Source: Gnetum montanum
Lineage: Eukaryota > Streptophyta > Gnetopsida > Gnetales > Gnetaceae
Assembly (NCBI GenBank): GCA_015680685.1
Contig: MNCI01033626.1
Coordinates: 1 to 26,721, forward strand
Length of the DNA: 26,721 nt
Direction of reading: 5' to 3'
In this document: piece after piece, positions 11,935 to 21,986 of the stretch
Numbering within the stretch: the stretch's first letter is position 1
Layout: each line of letters opens with the position of its first letter
Made by a program: the position numbers and the translations under genes
Notes under the pieces: model-generated
The model's database searches: none
Told to the model about the DNA's origin: nothing
The model's input: the letters and a program-made list of their open reading frames with translations, nothing else

Positions 11935-12124
11935 AAATTTTTTGGAACTTAAAATTTTGAGGCCTTAAATTTTTTTGGGACTTAAAATTTTTTGGACTTT
12001 AAATTTTTTTAGGACTTAAAATTTTTTGGGACTTAAAATTTTTTAAAACTTCAAGTTTTTTTAGGACTTAAAATTTTTTGGACTTAAAATTTTGTTAGGA
12101 CTTAAAAATTTTTTGGACTTAAAC
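11935..12124 (+). repeat. AT-rich tandem array, unit about 16-20 bp
   Basis: About ten imperfect copies of GGACTTAAAATTTTTT stand head to tail directly after the protease region and about 160 bases past the 3' end of the antisense gene. The sense and antisense transcripts would converge here. The core GACTTAAA resembles the GACCTTAAAC core of the two longer-unit arrays at 16.2 and 20.0 kb, which may or may not mean common origin. Confidence 0.9.
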
Positions 12125-13323
12125 CTAAGGAGGGGACATGTCTATTGGTTCTATTGTCACTACCGCTACTTCCTTAGTAGCCCTCTTGCCTAACTCACAT
12201 AGCATAGCAGTATTAGCATAACATAATAAAACCAAAAACAACAAAAAAAAAAAACCATAATCCAAATGCATCTACAATGTATACTAACTTGAAACCATTG
12301 GATGGAGTGTGGGTATCTTGAGGTGGACCTTCTTGATGCCTACTTGTCCAATTGCAAGGGAAGTCTCCTCTATAGGATGTGGCCTCTTGATTTTCTCCTT
12401 AGAGGACCCCACCATCTCTGCAATATACTACTCCACCCTCTTCACATCCCCAACAAAAATTGGTGGACACTCACCTATGTTGTCATGGGAATATGATGAC
12501 TATGACCTCCCCAGATGTGCCTTCGTTGTGATCGAATATGACTCGTTAATCCCCTCTGGAGGGTCTTGTGCATAAGTGGTAGCAAACAAATGCTTAATCC
12601 TCAACTTGGACAGTTGCCCTTGATCCTACACAACCCAACACTAACTGTCCTTGATCACTAGGAACTCCACAAGCCTTCGTAGATTGGCTATGAAGAATGC
12701 AAAGTGAAAGTGAGACCTCACATGGATGTTGTGACAAAGCCTAGTAATCTCTGCCTATAGCCTGAGGGAAATGGAGGAGGCCTAGTTAAACTTGATGCCC
12801 TTCTCTATGACCTCCCATATTCCTTGGGAGAGTAGCTTAGGAAAGGCATTGGTATGGTAAATAAGGTAAAGTCTCTAGACCTCAAGCATGTGCAAATTCC
12901 CAACCACGATGCCTTTATGAGAGTGAGTGGTCCCTAGCCACACTTCAATCTCCTTTCTCTGATCCATCTCTTAGTTTAGCTTGTCAATGATTGATGGGCT
13001 CTCAAAGGAAAGACCAAAGAAGTTGGTGAATAAGGCATTGTTGAGGTCCAAGACTACCCTCACTCTGTGCATGCAAGTAACAAAATGGTGGGCATCATGA
13101 TTGAAGGAGTCAATGATGGTCATCATTGCGGCCACTGGTGTGCTTAGTCTAAGGGCCAATAAAAGGTCCATCAACCCAGCATGCACAAGTTAACTAGTCA
13201 AAGCCTTTGAAGCCTAATGGCATAGCCACTCTTGTGCCTCCTCTACATTGCCATACTTTATAATGAGGATGGTCTCATTATGGCTAGTGGCAACCACTGT
13301 TACCTCTCCTAAAGCAACGGTAG

Positions 13324-13479
13324 CTATAACATAGGTAAACATAACGTTAGCATCATGCAATCAACTAGTGCATGAGAATAAGTAATGAAAGTTAAGCCAA
13401 CATAATGAATACTCATGTGGAACAAATGGTGTGCATGATGTAGGTAGTGGCATAACAAGCTCTTTGAAGATAGGCTTAC
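13324..13479 (-). other. Intron in the antisense gene (156 bp, in frame)
   Basis: On the minus strand the segment starts GTAAGC at 13479 and ends TTATAG at 13324, with a branch-like TGCTAAC about 25-30 bases before the acceptor. Removing it joins exon 2 (ending in codon phase 1) to exon 3 in the correct frame, giving ...WAS-A-TVALGEV. The plus strand shows no matching signal in the same place. Confidence 0.65.
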
Positions 13480-13701
13480 CACTAGCCCATCCCTTGTTAA
13501 GCCAAACATAGATATGGCACCACTCAAATGCCTTCAGGTATCGGGTGGGGTAGTTCTCTAAGTCCTCTCTCACTTGTTCAATAATTGCCTCCTAAAAGCT
13601 CAAACTAGAGGAAAATACCTCTAGCATAGTGTAAGTTAAAGGAAGAGCCCTTGTCTCATCATGGAGTCCCTCATCATCAACTTTAAACTTGGTATTAGAC
13701 A

Positions 13702-13772
13702 CTACAGTTAGCAATTAGCAAATCTAGCATGGCCAATGACAATGAGACATAACAAAAAGTGAGAACACTTAC
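13702..13772 (-). other. Probable intron in the antisense gene (71 bp)
   Basis: On the minus strand the segment begins GTAAGTG at 13772 and ends CTGTAG at 13702, with TTGCTAAC just before the acceptor. The donor is a full plant consensus. The flanking frames do not join exactly (one base off), so either an indel has occurred in a neighbouring exon or the acceptor is elsewhere. Confidence 0.5.
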
Positions 13773-14245
13773 CCTCTGGTATAATATATAGTCTTAGGTG
13801 GATTTTGGAAGACTATATGCACATGTATGGTAATCAAAAGGGTTTTACTCTTGTTATAGCAAGAGAACTTCGGCATGCTCCAAATCTTGGCTAATGGGTG
13901 AATGCTCTTAGGACCTAGTCTTGGGCCACGTTCTTGATCACCACCAGTCATGGGCACATCAAACATAAATTGTAGTATGTCCTAATTTGCTCTGGCCAAT
14001 AATGTCTTGGTGATGGTGCTTGTAGTCTCTACTGCCATGTGTGATCACATGATCACACTAAAGTGTTGTAGTAGGTAAGCCAGGAATTCAGATGCCCTTG
14101 GTTGAAACCACACTACTTGATGTCTTAACTTCATGTCAAGTGTAGGTGTGTTGGGCATAGGCTCATTGATGCAGGATAGGATGCCAATGAGCTCCATGAC
14201 CACTAGCACAAGTTTCAATAACACTCTACAACTACAAGACAACAA

Positions 14246-16195
14246 ATGAATGTAGTGTTAGCACACAATAGATTGCATTTTGGCAAAAAAAAAAAAAACT
14301 AACTTATGCTTAGCAAAAACTAGTAAATGTAGCTTAAAATGGCATGAATTAGAAATATATCCTTAGGGTTCCCCATGGGGCCTCACAAGCATAGGACATC
14401 AATACACATTTGACATGCCTAGTGCTCATTGGAGTATAACATTAACTTAGCATTAACATTTTACTTTATATTTGCATTGTTTGCACCAACATGGTTTGCA
14501 TGTTCTAGCATCTATACGATTTGCAAAATTAGCATTCTGGCATAGGTTTCATGCATTTAGCATTTTGTTTTGCATGAGGCATTCTTACCATTGGCATTTT
14601 TTTGCCCTTTGCATTTTGCACATGTGGCATTCTAGTTTTGCACTTAGCAATCTCTTTTTAAAATTTTTTCAAAAGTTTTGTAACTCTAGGCAGTGTAGCA
14701 TGAGATCCAAAAAATTCTAACACTAAATTTTCTAACTGCTGGCTATGCTCCCTAAAAAACAAGTGGAAAATCAATAAAAAATTTCTAACTATTGGGAGCA
14801 TAGCATCCCACCACATCTAAAAGTTAAGTAATTTTAACAAAGTATTAGCTACACTCCCTGGGGAGTGTAGTTGCTAGCACCTTGAGCTTCCATCATCATG
14901 TCTCTTTCACCATGCTACCCAATACCATCGTGCACTGATAACATGTGTTGAGGTACTCACCATGGCCATGGCCTTGATCTTGGTGATCTCCCTAGCCCCA
15001 TTCATCCCCTTGTCATAGCTATTGCCCCTATGGCGATGCCATTGTCCCTTTCCTCATCCCCATGGGCTTCTTCCCACATGTCCCTGTGACACCTAACCCT
15101 CCCTTTACCCTCACCTTGCATTGCCCCCACATCATAAAAAAGCAATGGCAAAACCTTGTCCCCTAGCCAAGGCTATTTTTAGCCATAACCCTTGCCCTAA
15201 TTTGCCATCACCCTCACCCATGCACCAACATAAAAGAAAAAAAAGAAGAGGAAAAGAAACAAACCTTGACCATGCCCTAGCCATGGTCATTTTCACCCTA
15301 TTTTGTGTCCTCCATGTGGCATGGCCCTAGACAGGAAAATTTGAGTCCACTGCTAGGACAAGACCCTCATTTTTTCCTCTTCCTCACCCCATGCACCACG
15401 TTCCTTAGGGATAAACATACCAAATCCCTCATAGCCCATGCATTGTCGGTTGTCCCATTCACCTCAAATAATCAAAATAAAGCATCTAACTCATTAACAT
15501 AGACCTAAAACCCATGCAAACATCCCCCCTTTAGCCATAGCTACCAAGGTGGCTAGGGTAGTGGTGGTCCCTACCAAGGTAGGCCACCCCAAGATCAAAA
15601 CCCCAACTTAAGAAAGAAAAGTCAAAATGCATAGAAAAAATGGTACAAAAAGGGGTGAGCATAGCAAGTGTATCTGGTAGTCAGTGATGCTCTCCTATCC
15701 TTCACTTGCACCCACAATAGGTGTTCCAAGGCTTGCCTACCCTCTTTCACATTGGCAAGTCTAGGGTGTTGATGGTCACTATGGCATGTCATCCTGGTGC
15801 TACACTCTAGTTGCTATGCTCCACTTGCTATGCTCTAGTTATCACTTGAAACTACGCTATGCTCTATAACTTCTCACTCACACTTTTGGAAAATGACAGT
15901 TTACCTTTGGTGACTTATGCATATATACCTTCTTTGGGTAATTAAATGCACCACTTATTGCACCATGCTTACACACTTAGGCAAATTTTCCTAAGTCTCT
16001 TGTGGAGCGGAGCAAGAGGGGGCAAGTGTAGTAAGGGGTGAGCGTAGCAAGTAGAGTTAGAAAGTTTTGAATTTTCTTTAATAATCCCAAACTTAGAAAA
16101 TCTCTAAGATTTTCTTGGTTTCCAAGCAAATTCCTAGCCCAAATCCATGTTCTAGACACTCTTCACCTGGCTTGACCAACACATCTTGCACAAAC
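14246..16195. other. Non-coding interior segment rich in short repeats
   Basis: No gene is supported. Contents: a 13-base A run at about 14286-14298; a stretch with many GCATT/GCATTT words (about 14440-14650); a strong hairpin at 14849-14870; a purine tract at about 15231-15261; CTACCAAGGT twice near 15541 and 15572; and recurring GCTATGCTC, GAGCGTAGC and GAGCATAGC words at 15780-15860 and 15990-16050, the same vocabulary as in the LTRs. Pro-rich open frames at 15121-15330 and 15305-15502 look like chance frames in C-rich DNA. Confidence 0.6.
14849..14870. repeat. Hairpin with 10-bp perfect arms
   Basis: CTACACTCCC is followed after two bases by its exact reverse complement GGGAGTGTAG. It belongs to the family of CTAC(A/G)CTC...GAG(T/C)GTAG inverted words spread over the non-coding parts of this element. 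Confidence 0.85.
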
Positions 16196-16347
16196 CATGG
16201 TCTACTAAGACCTTAAACTAGCAAATCATGGTATGCTAAGACCTTAAATTGGCAAATCATGGTCTACTAAGACCTTAAACTAGTAAATCATGATCCACTA
16301 GGATCTTAAACTGGAAAATCATGGCCTACTAAGGCCCAAAACTAGCT
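16196..16347 (+). repeat. 31-bp tandem array (about five copies), 5' of RT
   Basis: Five head-to-tail copies of a 31-bp unit with core CTAAGACCTTAAACTAGCAA, each starting at CATGG or CATGA. The last copy is the most diverged. The same core recurs in the array downstream of integrase at 19986-20366. Confidence 0.92.
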
Positions 16348-16440
16348 TGCACACTTGCTTTTCTAATGTCCACTCTTGCATGTTTAGGCAATTATTCATT
16401 GCATCGCTTTCCTCATGTTATGCATTATGAATCTATTAAG

Positions 16441-16490
16441 ATAGTTGCTACTTGATGTTCTTTCTATTTTTTTTGTAAGATATGTTGTAG
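16441..16490 (+). other. Splice-acceptor-like site before RT
   Basis: A T-rich tract (TTCTTTCTATTTTTTTTG) leads to ATGTTGTAG ending at 16490. The frame that later becomes the pre-RT pol segment is open from 16491 onward, starting GATTACAACACAAGC, for about 40 codons without a stop, while the sequence before it is not coding-like. Ogre, another Tat element, is known to have an intron between protease and RT; here the intron would be about 4.6 kb. A donor is not clear: AAGGTACTC at about 11903 is one weak candidate. Confidence 0.4.
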
Positions 16491-19400
16491 GATTACAACA
16501 CAAGCACATACGAGCATCTTTGTTCACCCTTAGTCCTCACTAGACCTCATGGTGACCTCATCAAATGCATCAATGCCAAATGCCTAGACCTTGAGCCCAC
16601 AACCCATGATGACTATGTAACATCCATAGAAGCACCACTAGATTAGCTTGACCATCTAGTTAAGGCTCTCGATCTAGAGGTAGGTAACATCACTGAAGAT
16701 CCCCTTGTCGAACTCCTTGTAGCAACACTCAGTGGTGAGGTGAAGACACCAAAACTTAGTTCCTTGTTAGAGCCTCAACACATCCAAAGCATCGCAAAGA
16801 CACTCAATGATAACATCAAGGCATTTGTATGGTCCTATGAGGACATACTAGGCCTAAATCCTCACATAGTGTAGCACATTAATCATCCTCAATCCTTGCA
16901 TAAAACTAGTTAGACAAAAAGCTTGTAACGTTAGGCCTAAGGTGGCGTTGGCAGTCCATGATGAAATCACCAAGCTCTACAAGGTTGGTTTCATCCAAGT
17001 TGTTGACTATGTGGATTGAATCTCCAACATTGTGGTTGGACCTAAGAAAAATGAAAGCATACACATTTGCATAGACTTCTGGGACTTGAACAATGTAACC
17101 ATCAAAGATGATTTTCCATTGCCTAGTATTGATCAACTAGTCGATACCATGGCTGGTCATGCCTTGTTGTCCTTTATGGATAGGTTTTCTAGTTACAACC
17201 AGATTTGGATCAAACCAGAGCACCAACTCAATACCACCTTCGTGACCCCCTGGGGTATGTTTTACTATACAATGATGCCTTTTGAACTAGAGAACATAGG
17301 AGCAACCTACCAATGTGCCATGATGTACATCTTTAGTGACTACTTGTTAGAATTGCTTAATGACTACATTGATGACATAGCAGTTAAGTCCAAAATGACA
17401 CATGACCATGTAGATGACTTAGACCATGCACTCAAACATTGCCTTAGACATGGCCTTAGGCTGAATCCTAAGAAGTGTGTCTTTGATGTTAAGAGGGGTC
17501 ACATGCTAGGTTTCATGGTATTAGAAACAAGCATATGTGTAGACATCAATAAGGTTAAGGCCATCATCAACTTAGCACTACCAACTAACCTTAAGGAGCT
17601 ACGTGGGTTATAAGGAAAACTGTAATTCATACGTCGATTTATCACACGATTGACTGATAAGCTACAACCAATGCAAGATTTGCTCAAAAAGGGAGTCCAC
17701 TTCGAGTGGATAGCTCTATGCCAAGAGGCATTTGATAACCTCAAATAGGAGCTAGCTTAGCCTCCAATAGTCTACCCTCCATAAGGAGATAAACCTTTTT
17801 ACATCTACCTTACAACTTCCAACATGTCCATCGCTTCTCTACTCTATCAAAAGAGAGATGATGGTTCCGAGATCCTTGTATACTACCTAAGCCATGTGTT
17901 AGTGGCCCATGAAGGAAAATACAATGATGTGAAAAATAACTACCTCACCTTAGTCATTGCACTTAAGAAGTGGAGGCATTATCTCTTCTGTAGCCAAGTA
18001 AACATCATTTGCAAAAGTAATGTACTTTGGGCAATCACAATGAACATCTACAAAAGTAGTTGAATCACATAGTGGAAAGTAATAACCACAGAGTTTGATC
18101 TGCACTACATAGCATAAGCATTAACTAAAGGTCAAGCAATAGTTTCACAACTTATGACTTTACCAATAAATGATCAAGCAACTATAGATTTGAAATTTCT
18201 AGATGAGCATGTCAATAGTATAAGCCAAGTGCCTGCCAACTTTGAGGTAATTTTGCACTTTGATGGCACTTCAACCTCTCAAGGGGGTAGTGCCATTACC
18301 GTAATCATGTTTCCCTCTAAGGAGATTTGACCCTTTGCTTATCATTTTACATTTCCTTGCACTAACAATGTAGAAGAGTACAAAGATCTCCTTAAAGGCC
18401 TCATAGTAGCTCATGACCTAGGAATCCAAAACCTAGCAATGCAAGGTGATTCACAATTAGTCATGAACCAAGTTAGAGAGGTTTATGCTTGTAAAGCATA
18501 ACACTTACAAGCTTATTGTGACTTGGCAAAGCACTTGCTTTGATGGTTTGCAATTGTAGATATTCAACACATTCCCTGCAATGAAAACACAATTGCTAAT
18601 GCATTGGCCACATTAGCCTTAAGCATTTCACCTAACATGTTTCATGCCTTGCCTACCTCAGTAAAGGATTGCATTGAACCTATTGTACAAGTAATTAGCA
18701 TTGCATTTGTAGCCACAACAAGCATGACACATGCACGAGAGTGGTATGATGACATCAAGTCATACCTTCAATAGGGTGAGCCTCTGTAACATCTAACCAC
18801 TGCCTAGAAGAATGTAGTGTGAAAATAGTTGCAATAGTACATCATTGTGGATGATGGCATACTATGTTGTAGATCCTATGATGGCATACTACTGACTTGT
18901 GTTAATGACAGTGAAGCACAAACGATCATTGATCATGTCCACAAGGAACTGTGCAGAGGCCACATGGCACCTAGGGCAATGGCATCAAAAATTAGATGCT
19001 TGGGCTATTATTGGCCTTACATGAAGCTCGATTGTGTTTCCAAGGTTAAGACGTGTGATGTGTATCAATGGCGTGGTAGCCTAATGCATGTGCCACCCAC
19101 TGAACTACACATCACATAGATCACGTGGCCATTCCAACGTTGGGGGTTGGATATCATAGGGCCCATCACGCCTTAGTCTTCTGCAAGAGAAAGCTCCATC
19201 ATAACCATAACTGAATATTTTACCAAGTGGGTTGAAGCCATTTCCCTTAGGAGGACCACATCACAATAGGTTTGTAAATTCATCCTTGATAATATAGTGA
19301 TCCATTTTGGTCTACCCATGACCATTGTCACAGACAACAGACCATAATTTAGTACATAAACCAAAGCCTTTTGTGAATAAGTTGGCATTAAGCATTCCTT

Positions 19401-19960
19401 CTTGTCATCATACTACCTACAGGTGAATGGCTAGGTGGAGGCCACAAACAAGGTCATTGTCAACCTTCTAAAGAAGATGCTTAGTAGCAACAAACAATGA
19501 TGGCACGAGTAGCTAGTCTATGCATTATGGGCCTACCACACAACACGAGGAACAACAATATGTAAGATGCTATATAGCCTTGTGTATGAGTCTGAAGCAA
19601 ATTTTCTTATTAAATTGCAAGTCCCATCACTCCATGTAATCCTCTCAAGCTTCATGGACAAGGCCCAAAATAATAAGTTGAGAATCATGTAGACACTTGA
19701 TCGCATCGAATCATACCAAGAGAAGTAATGGAAAAAGCACCACCACAATTAGCATCAACACCTAATTAGGAGAGGGGACCTAGTCCTCAAGGCCATTTGT
19801 GAACATGTGAACAAATTCTTGGCCAACTGGGAAGGGCCTTTCTTGGTCACCAAGGCCTATGACAATGGAGCATTCAAGCTTGTGATGTAGATGGCCATGA
19901 GTTTGCTAATTCGATTAACCATTCGTATCTAAAGTTGTACTATGCCTAGTACACAACACC
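16491..19960 (+). pseudogene. pol: Pol pseudogene: RT, RNase H, archaeal-type RNase H, integrase
   Basis: The pre-RT part runs from 16491; one frameshift lies near 16880, then one frame continues to about 19960 with some 35 stops and no further frameshift. RT (17032-17613 is open, 193 codons) has its first catalytic Asp in SFMDRFSSYNQI (residue 50) and an intact YIDD at residues 112-115 (17365-17376). The first RNase H is at about 17790-18050 (PFYIYLTTSN, HEGKYNDVKNNYL). A second, archaeal-type RNase H follows at about 18240-18640: LHFDGTS, NNVEEYKDLLKGL, QGDSQLV, with the final catalytic Asp read as Asn (ANALA). Integrase starts near 18847: His-32, His-39 and Cys-70 of the zinc domain are kept but the fourth ligand is Tyr-73. 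The catalytic triad is WGLD (19150), TDN (19333) and VEA (19438), with 34 residues between the second Asp and Glu. The C-terminal part ends near WEGPFLVTKAYDNGAFKL. The double RNase H marks the Tat lineage. Confidence 0.92.
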
Positions 19961-19985
19961 ACATTAATGACAAAGTAAGGTAATT

Positions 19986-20366
19986 GAGAGTCTTCTATGA
20001 CTATAAATTGGCACAAAGAGTTTGATATGACTATAAACTGGCATAGAGAGTCCACTATGACTCTAAACCAGCATAGGGCATCTACTATGATGTTAAATTG
20101 ACACAACTCGTCCTTGGGCTACAACGTTAAACTAGCATCCACAGATAGTCTGCTATGACATTAAACTGGCATAGCTCATCCTTGTATCATGACATTAAAC
20201 TGGCACAACACCCACTATCTGCTATGATATTAAACTAGCACATGGCAGTCTAATAGGACTATAAACTAGCACATCATAGTCTACAAGGACCTTAAACTAG
20301 GTTTATGATCCACTAGGACCTTAAACTAGCACAACATGTGGTCTAGCAGGACCTTAGACTAGGTTT
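19986..20366 (+). repeat. 30-31 bp tandem array (about twelve copies), 3' of integrase
   Basis: About twelve diverged copies of a 30-31 bp unit with core (C/A)TATGAC-TAAACTGGCA, grading towards CTA(C/G)(T/A)AGGACCTTAAACTAG at the 3' end. The last copies (about 20270-20366) are closest to the array upstream of RT at 16196-16347. Variable tandem arrays between pol and the 3' LTR are known in Tat elements and can seed satellite DNA. Confidence 0.9.
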
Positions 20367-21608
20367 GTAGTTCAGAACACACAACTCAACACACACAGTT
20401 CTGCAAACAAGTGAGAATGAATACTTCTCATCCTCTATTAATTATCCACATCTCAATGGGCTAGGTTGGGTGGGACGTTGCAGTTCTAGAATGGAGTTCA
20501 CGTTATCAAGAAAGAGCCTCTAGGACACTTATAGTGTCACCACCCTTGGCATGTTGTTGATCCTCCAGAAATGCCCTTAGACATTTTGCTAACCTTCCAA
20601 AGCTACTGCCACCATCGCCAGTAGTACCATCCCTAGGCTATGTTGATAGCATCACCAACATTGAGTGTTTTATTAGTGGTTCGGCCTCTCACCATTAGCA
20701 CCACCTACTAGAGTTCTAGTAGTATTGTGGCCTAGCCATAGCACTGCCATCCTCCAACCCTCACTATTGCCTAGGCTTGGAAGTGCATCCAATAGCGTCA
20801 CTTGCTGCTATCCTGTTGGATTCCTTAGCTCTTGTCCTTGGTGTGGAGTCTTGAGCACTTACATCATCATCACCTGCAACCACCTCACTAGCCTCCCTTT
20901 GGTACTTGCTTTTGGCATGGCTACTAAAGCTTTTGTAGCTTTCTACCTCCAACATCTGCATTGGCCTTCCTACTTTGGCATTACAAGCTCTTACAACTGG
21001 TCCAGCGCTCATGACACTTGCAGTGCCCTCACAACCTACAGTTTTCTTTTATCCCTCATGTTGTGTGGTTGTTTTCTTGTTTCATCTACATTGTGTTTGT
21101 AGGATGAAGCCCTAGAGGTGGTTGTTTGAACGCATGATTCATTATAGTGGCAAGAAACCATATTGCTTTGATGTGCCTAGTTGGACTTGCGAAGCCAATT
21201 GAGAGTGCACATCCCTATTATCTCATTATAGCCTACTTGCATTTACCTTTTTCACCTCACCTTTCTGTGCCTTTCCTACAAGCTTCTTTGATGCATATGA
21301 CACCCTTCTTTCAGTCAACCACAGAACCCATGACAGATGTAATACAACTCATCTCATGGAAAGCCTTTGTGGACTGGTCAAAACCCAAGCAGATGTAATG
21401 CAAGTCATTCCAAAAAGGAAATACCTATCTTGTAGATATGATGTAGTTGCCTCTAAGAAAAGCCCATCAAGTCACATGTAGTCCATTGAATGATAAGCAT
21501 CTTGTAGCTAGCATGTCACAAAAAAAGAGCGAGAGGTAAAACGTACTCCTAAGAAAAATCTAGCAAAGCTGCAATTTCGCAACTAGTCCAGCCCTGAATT
21601 CGTAATGG

Positions 21609-21740
21609 CCTTCTCATAAGCACTTAGATGAGAGGCCAACATGTTAGGGGTAAACCATTCTAGTGCTATGGGCGAAGGCTCTCTCACAAGCACTCTGATG
21701 GGAGGCCATCGTTTTGGTGACAAGCCACCCTGGTGCCATG
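21609..21740 (+). repeat. 70-bp tandem duplication
   Basis: Two diverged copies, starting near CTTCTCATAAGCACT (about 21609) and CTCTCTCACAAGCACT (about 21679), share the order: CA(T/C)AAGCACT, GATG(A/G)GAGGCCA, GGTGAC/GGGGTA-AAGCCA-like and CTAGTGC(T)ATG / CTGGTGCCATG. Most differences are transitions. Confidence 0.75.
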
Positions 21741-21986
21741 ATCATAATTAGTCGTGCTAACTCTGCATCTTGTAGCATGATACATTGTTTGCATCTCATT
21801 CCTCCATTGCTATCTCTAAGCCAATTTCCTACACCCATTACTTACAACATGCCATGACCTTTAGCACTCATGAGCTTAGTGAAGCACCATTTGATTAGGT
21901 ATTGATGAGTGATGTTGGTGCCATATTTATTGTGGTGTTTTAGGTTCCTTGTTGACATCTCTTGGGCCACTCCTCCAAATGTCGAC

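Larger units (their letters stand above)
12284..14245 (-). pseudogene. Antisense additional gene between protease and RT, unknown function, with introns
   Basis: I do not recognise the protein. On the minus strand three coding blocks are visible: exon 1 about 14232-13773 (about 155 codons), exon 2 13701-13480 (74 codons, including LENYPTRYLKAFEWCHIYVW) and exon 3 13323-12284 (about 346 codons, including LMDLLLALRLSTPVAAMMTI and LCHNIHVRSHFHFAFFIANL). Exon 3 keeps one frame for over 1 kb with about ten stops and no frameshift. Nearly all stops are TAG, as expected if CAG (Gln) codons lost their C. Exons 2 and 3 join in frame across a well-formed intron. Exons 1 and 2 flank another intron-like segment but their frames are off by one base, so an indel or a different splice site is needed. 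An acceptor-like TTGTAG at about 14232 suggests a further 5' exon, and a minus-strand TATAAAG lies at 14464-14470. No signal peptide or catalytic motif is evident. Additional ORFs of unknown function are known in Tat elements, but this position is unusual. Confidence 0.62.

Noticed and set aside
12302-12575. Two overlapping plus-strand open frames
   Set aside because: They lie opposite the well-kept frame of exon 3 of the antisense gene; their openness is explained by it.
13324-13412. Alternative 89-bp intron with a GTATTC donor at 13412
   Set aside because: It leaves the flanking frames out of register, while the GTAAGC donor at 13479 is a better consensus and joins them in frame.
15121-15502. 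Pro- and Lys-rich plus-strand open frames
   Set aside because: Simple C-rich and A-rich sequence with repeated words; no protein-like conservation or motif.
16196-16347. CRISPR-like regular repeats
   Set aside because: Units are directly adjacent without unique spacers and are diverged; it is a tandem repeat in a plant retrotransposon.
17499-17744. Minus-strand open frame of 81 codons over the RT/RNase H junction
   Set aside because: It is the reverse shadow of the pol reading frame, which has clear RT motifs on the plus strand.
20725-21102. Plus-strand open frame of 125 codons, hydrophobic, Cys- and Leu-rich
   Set aside because: No motif, and the composition fits the complement of a charged minus-strand frame. 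No evidence of an envelope-like protein.
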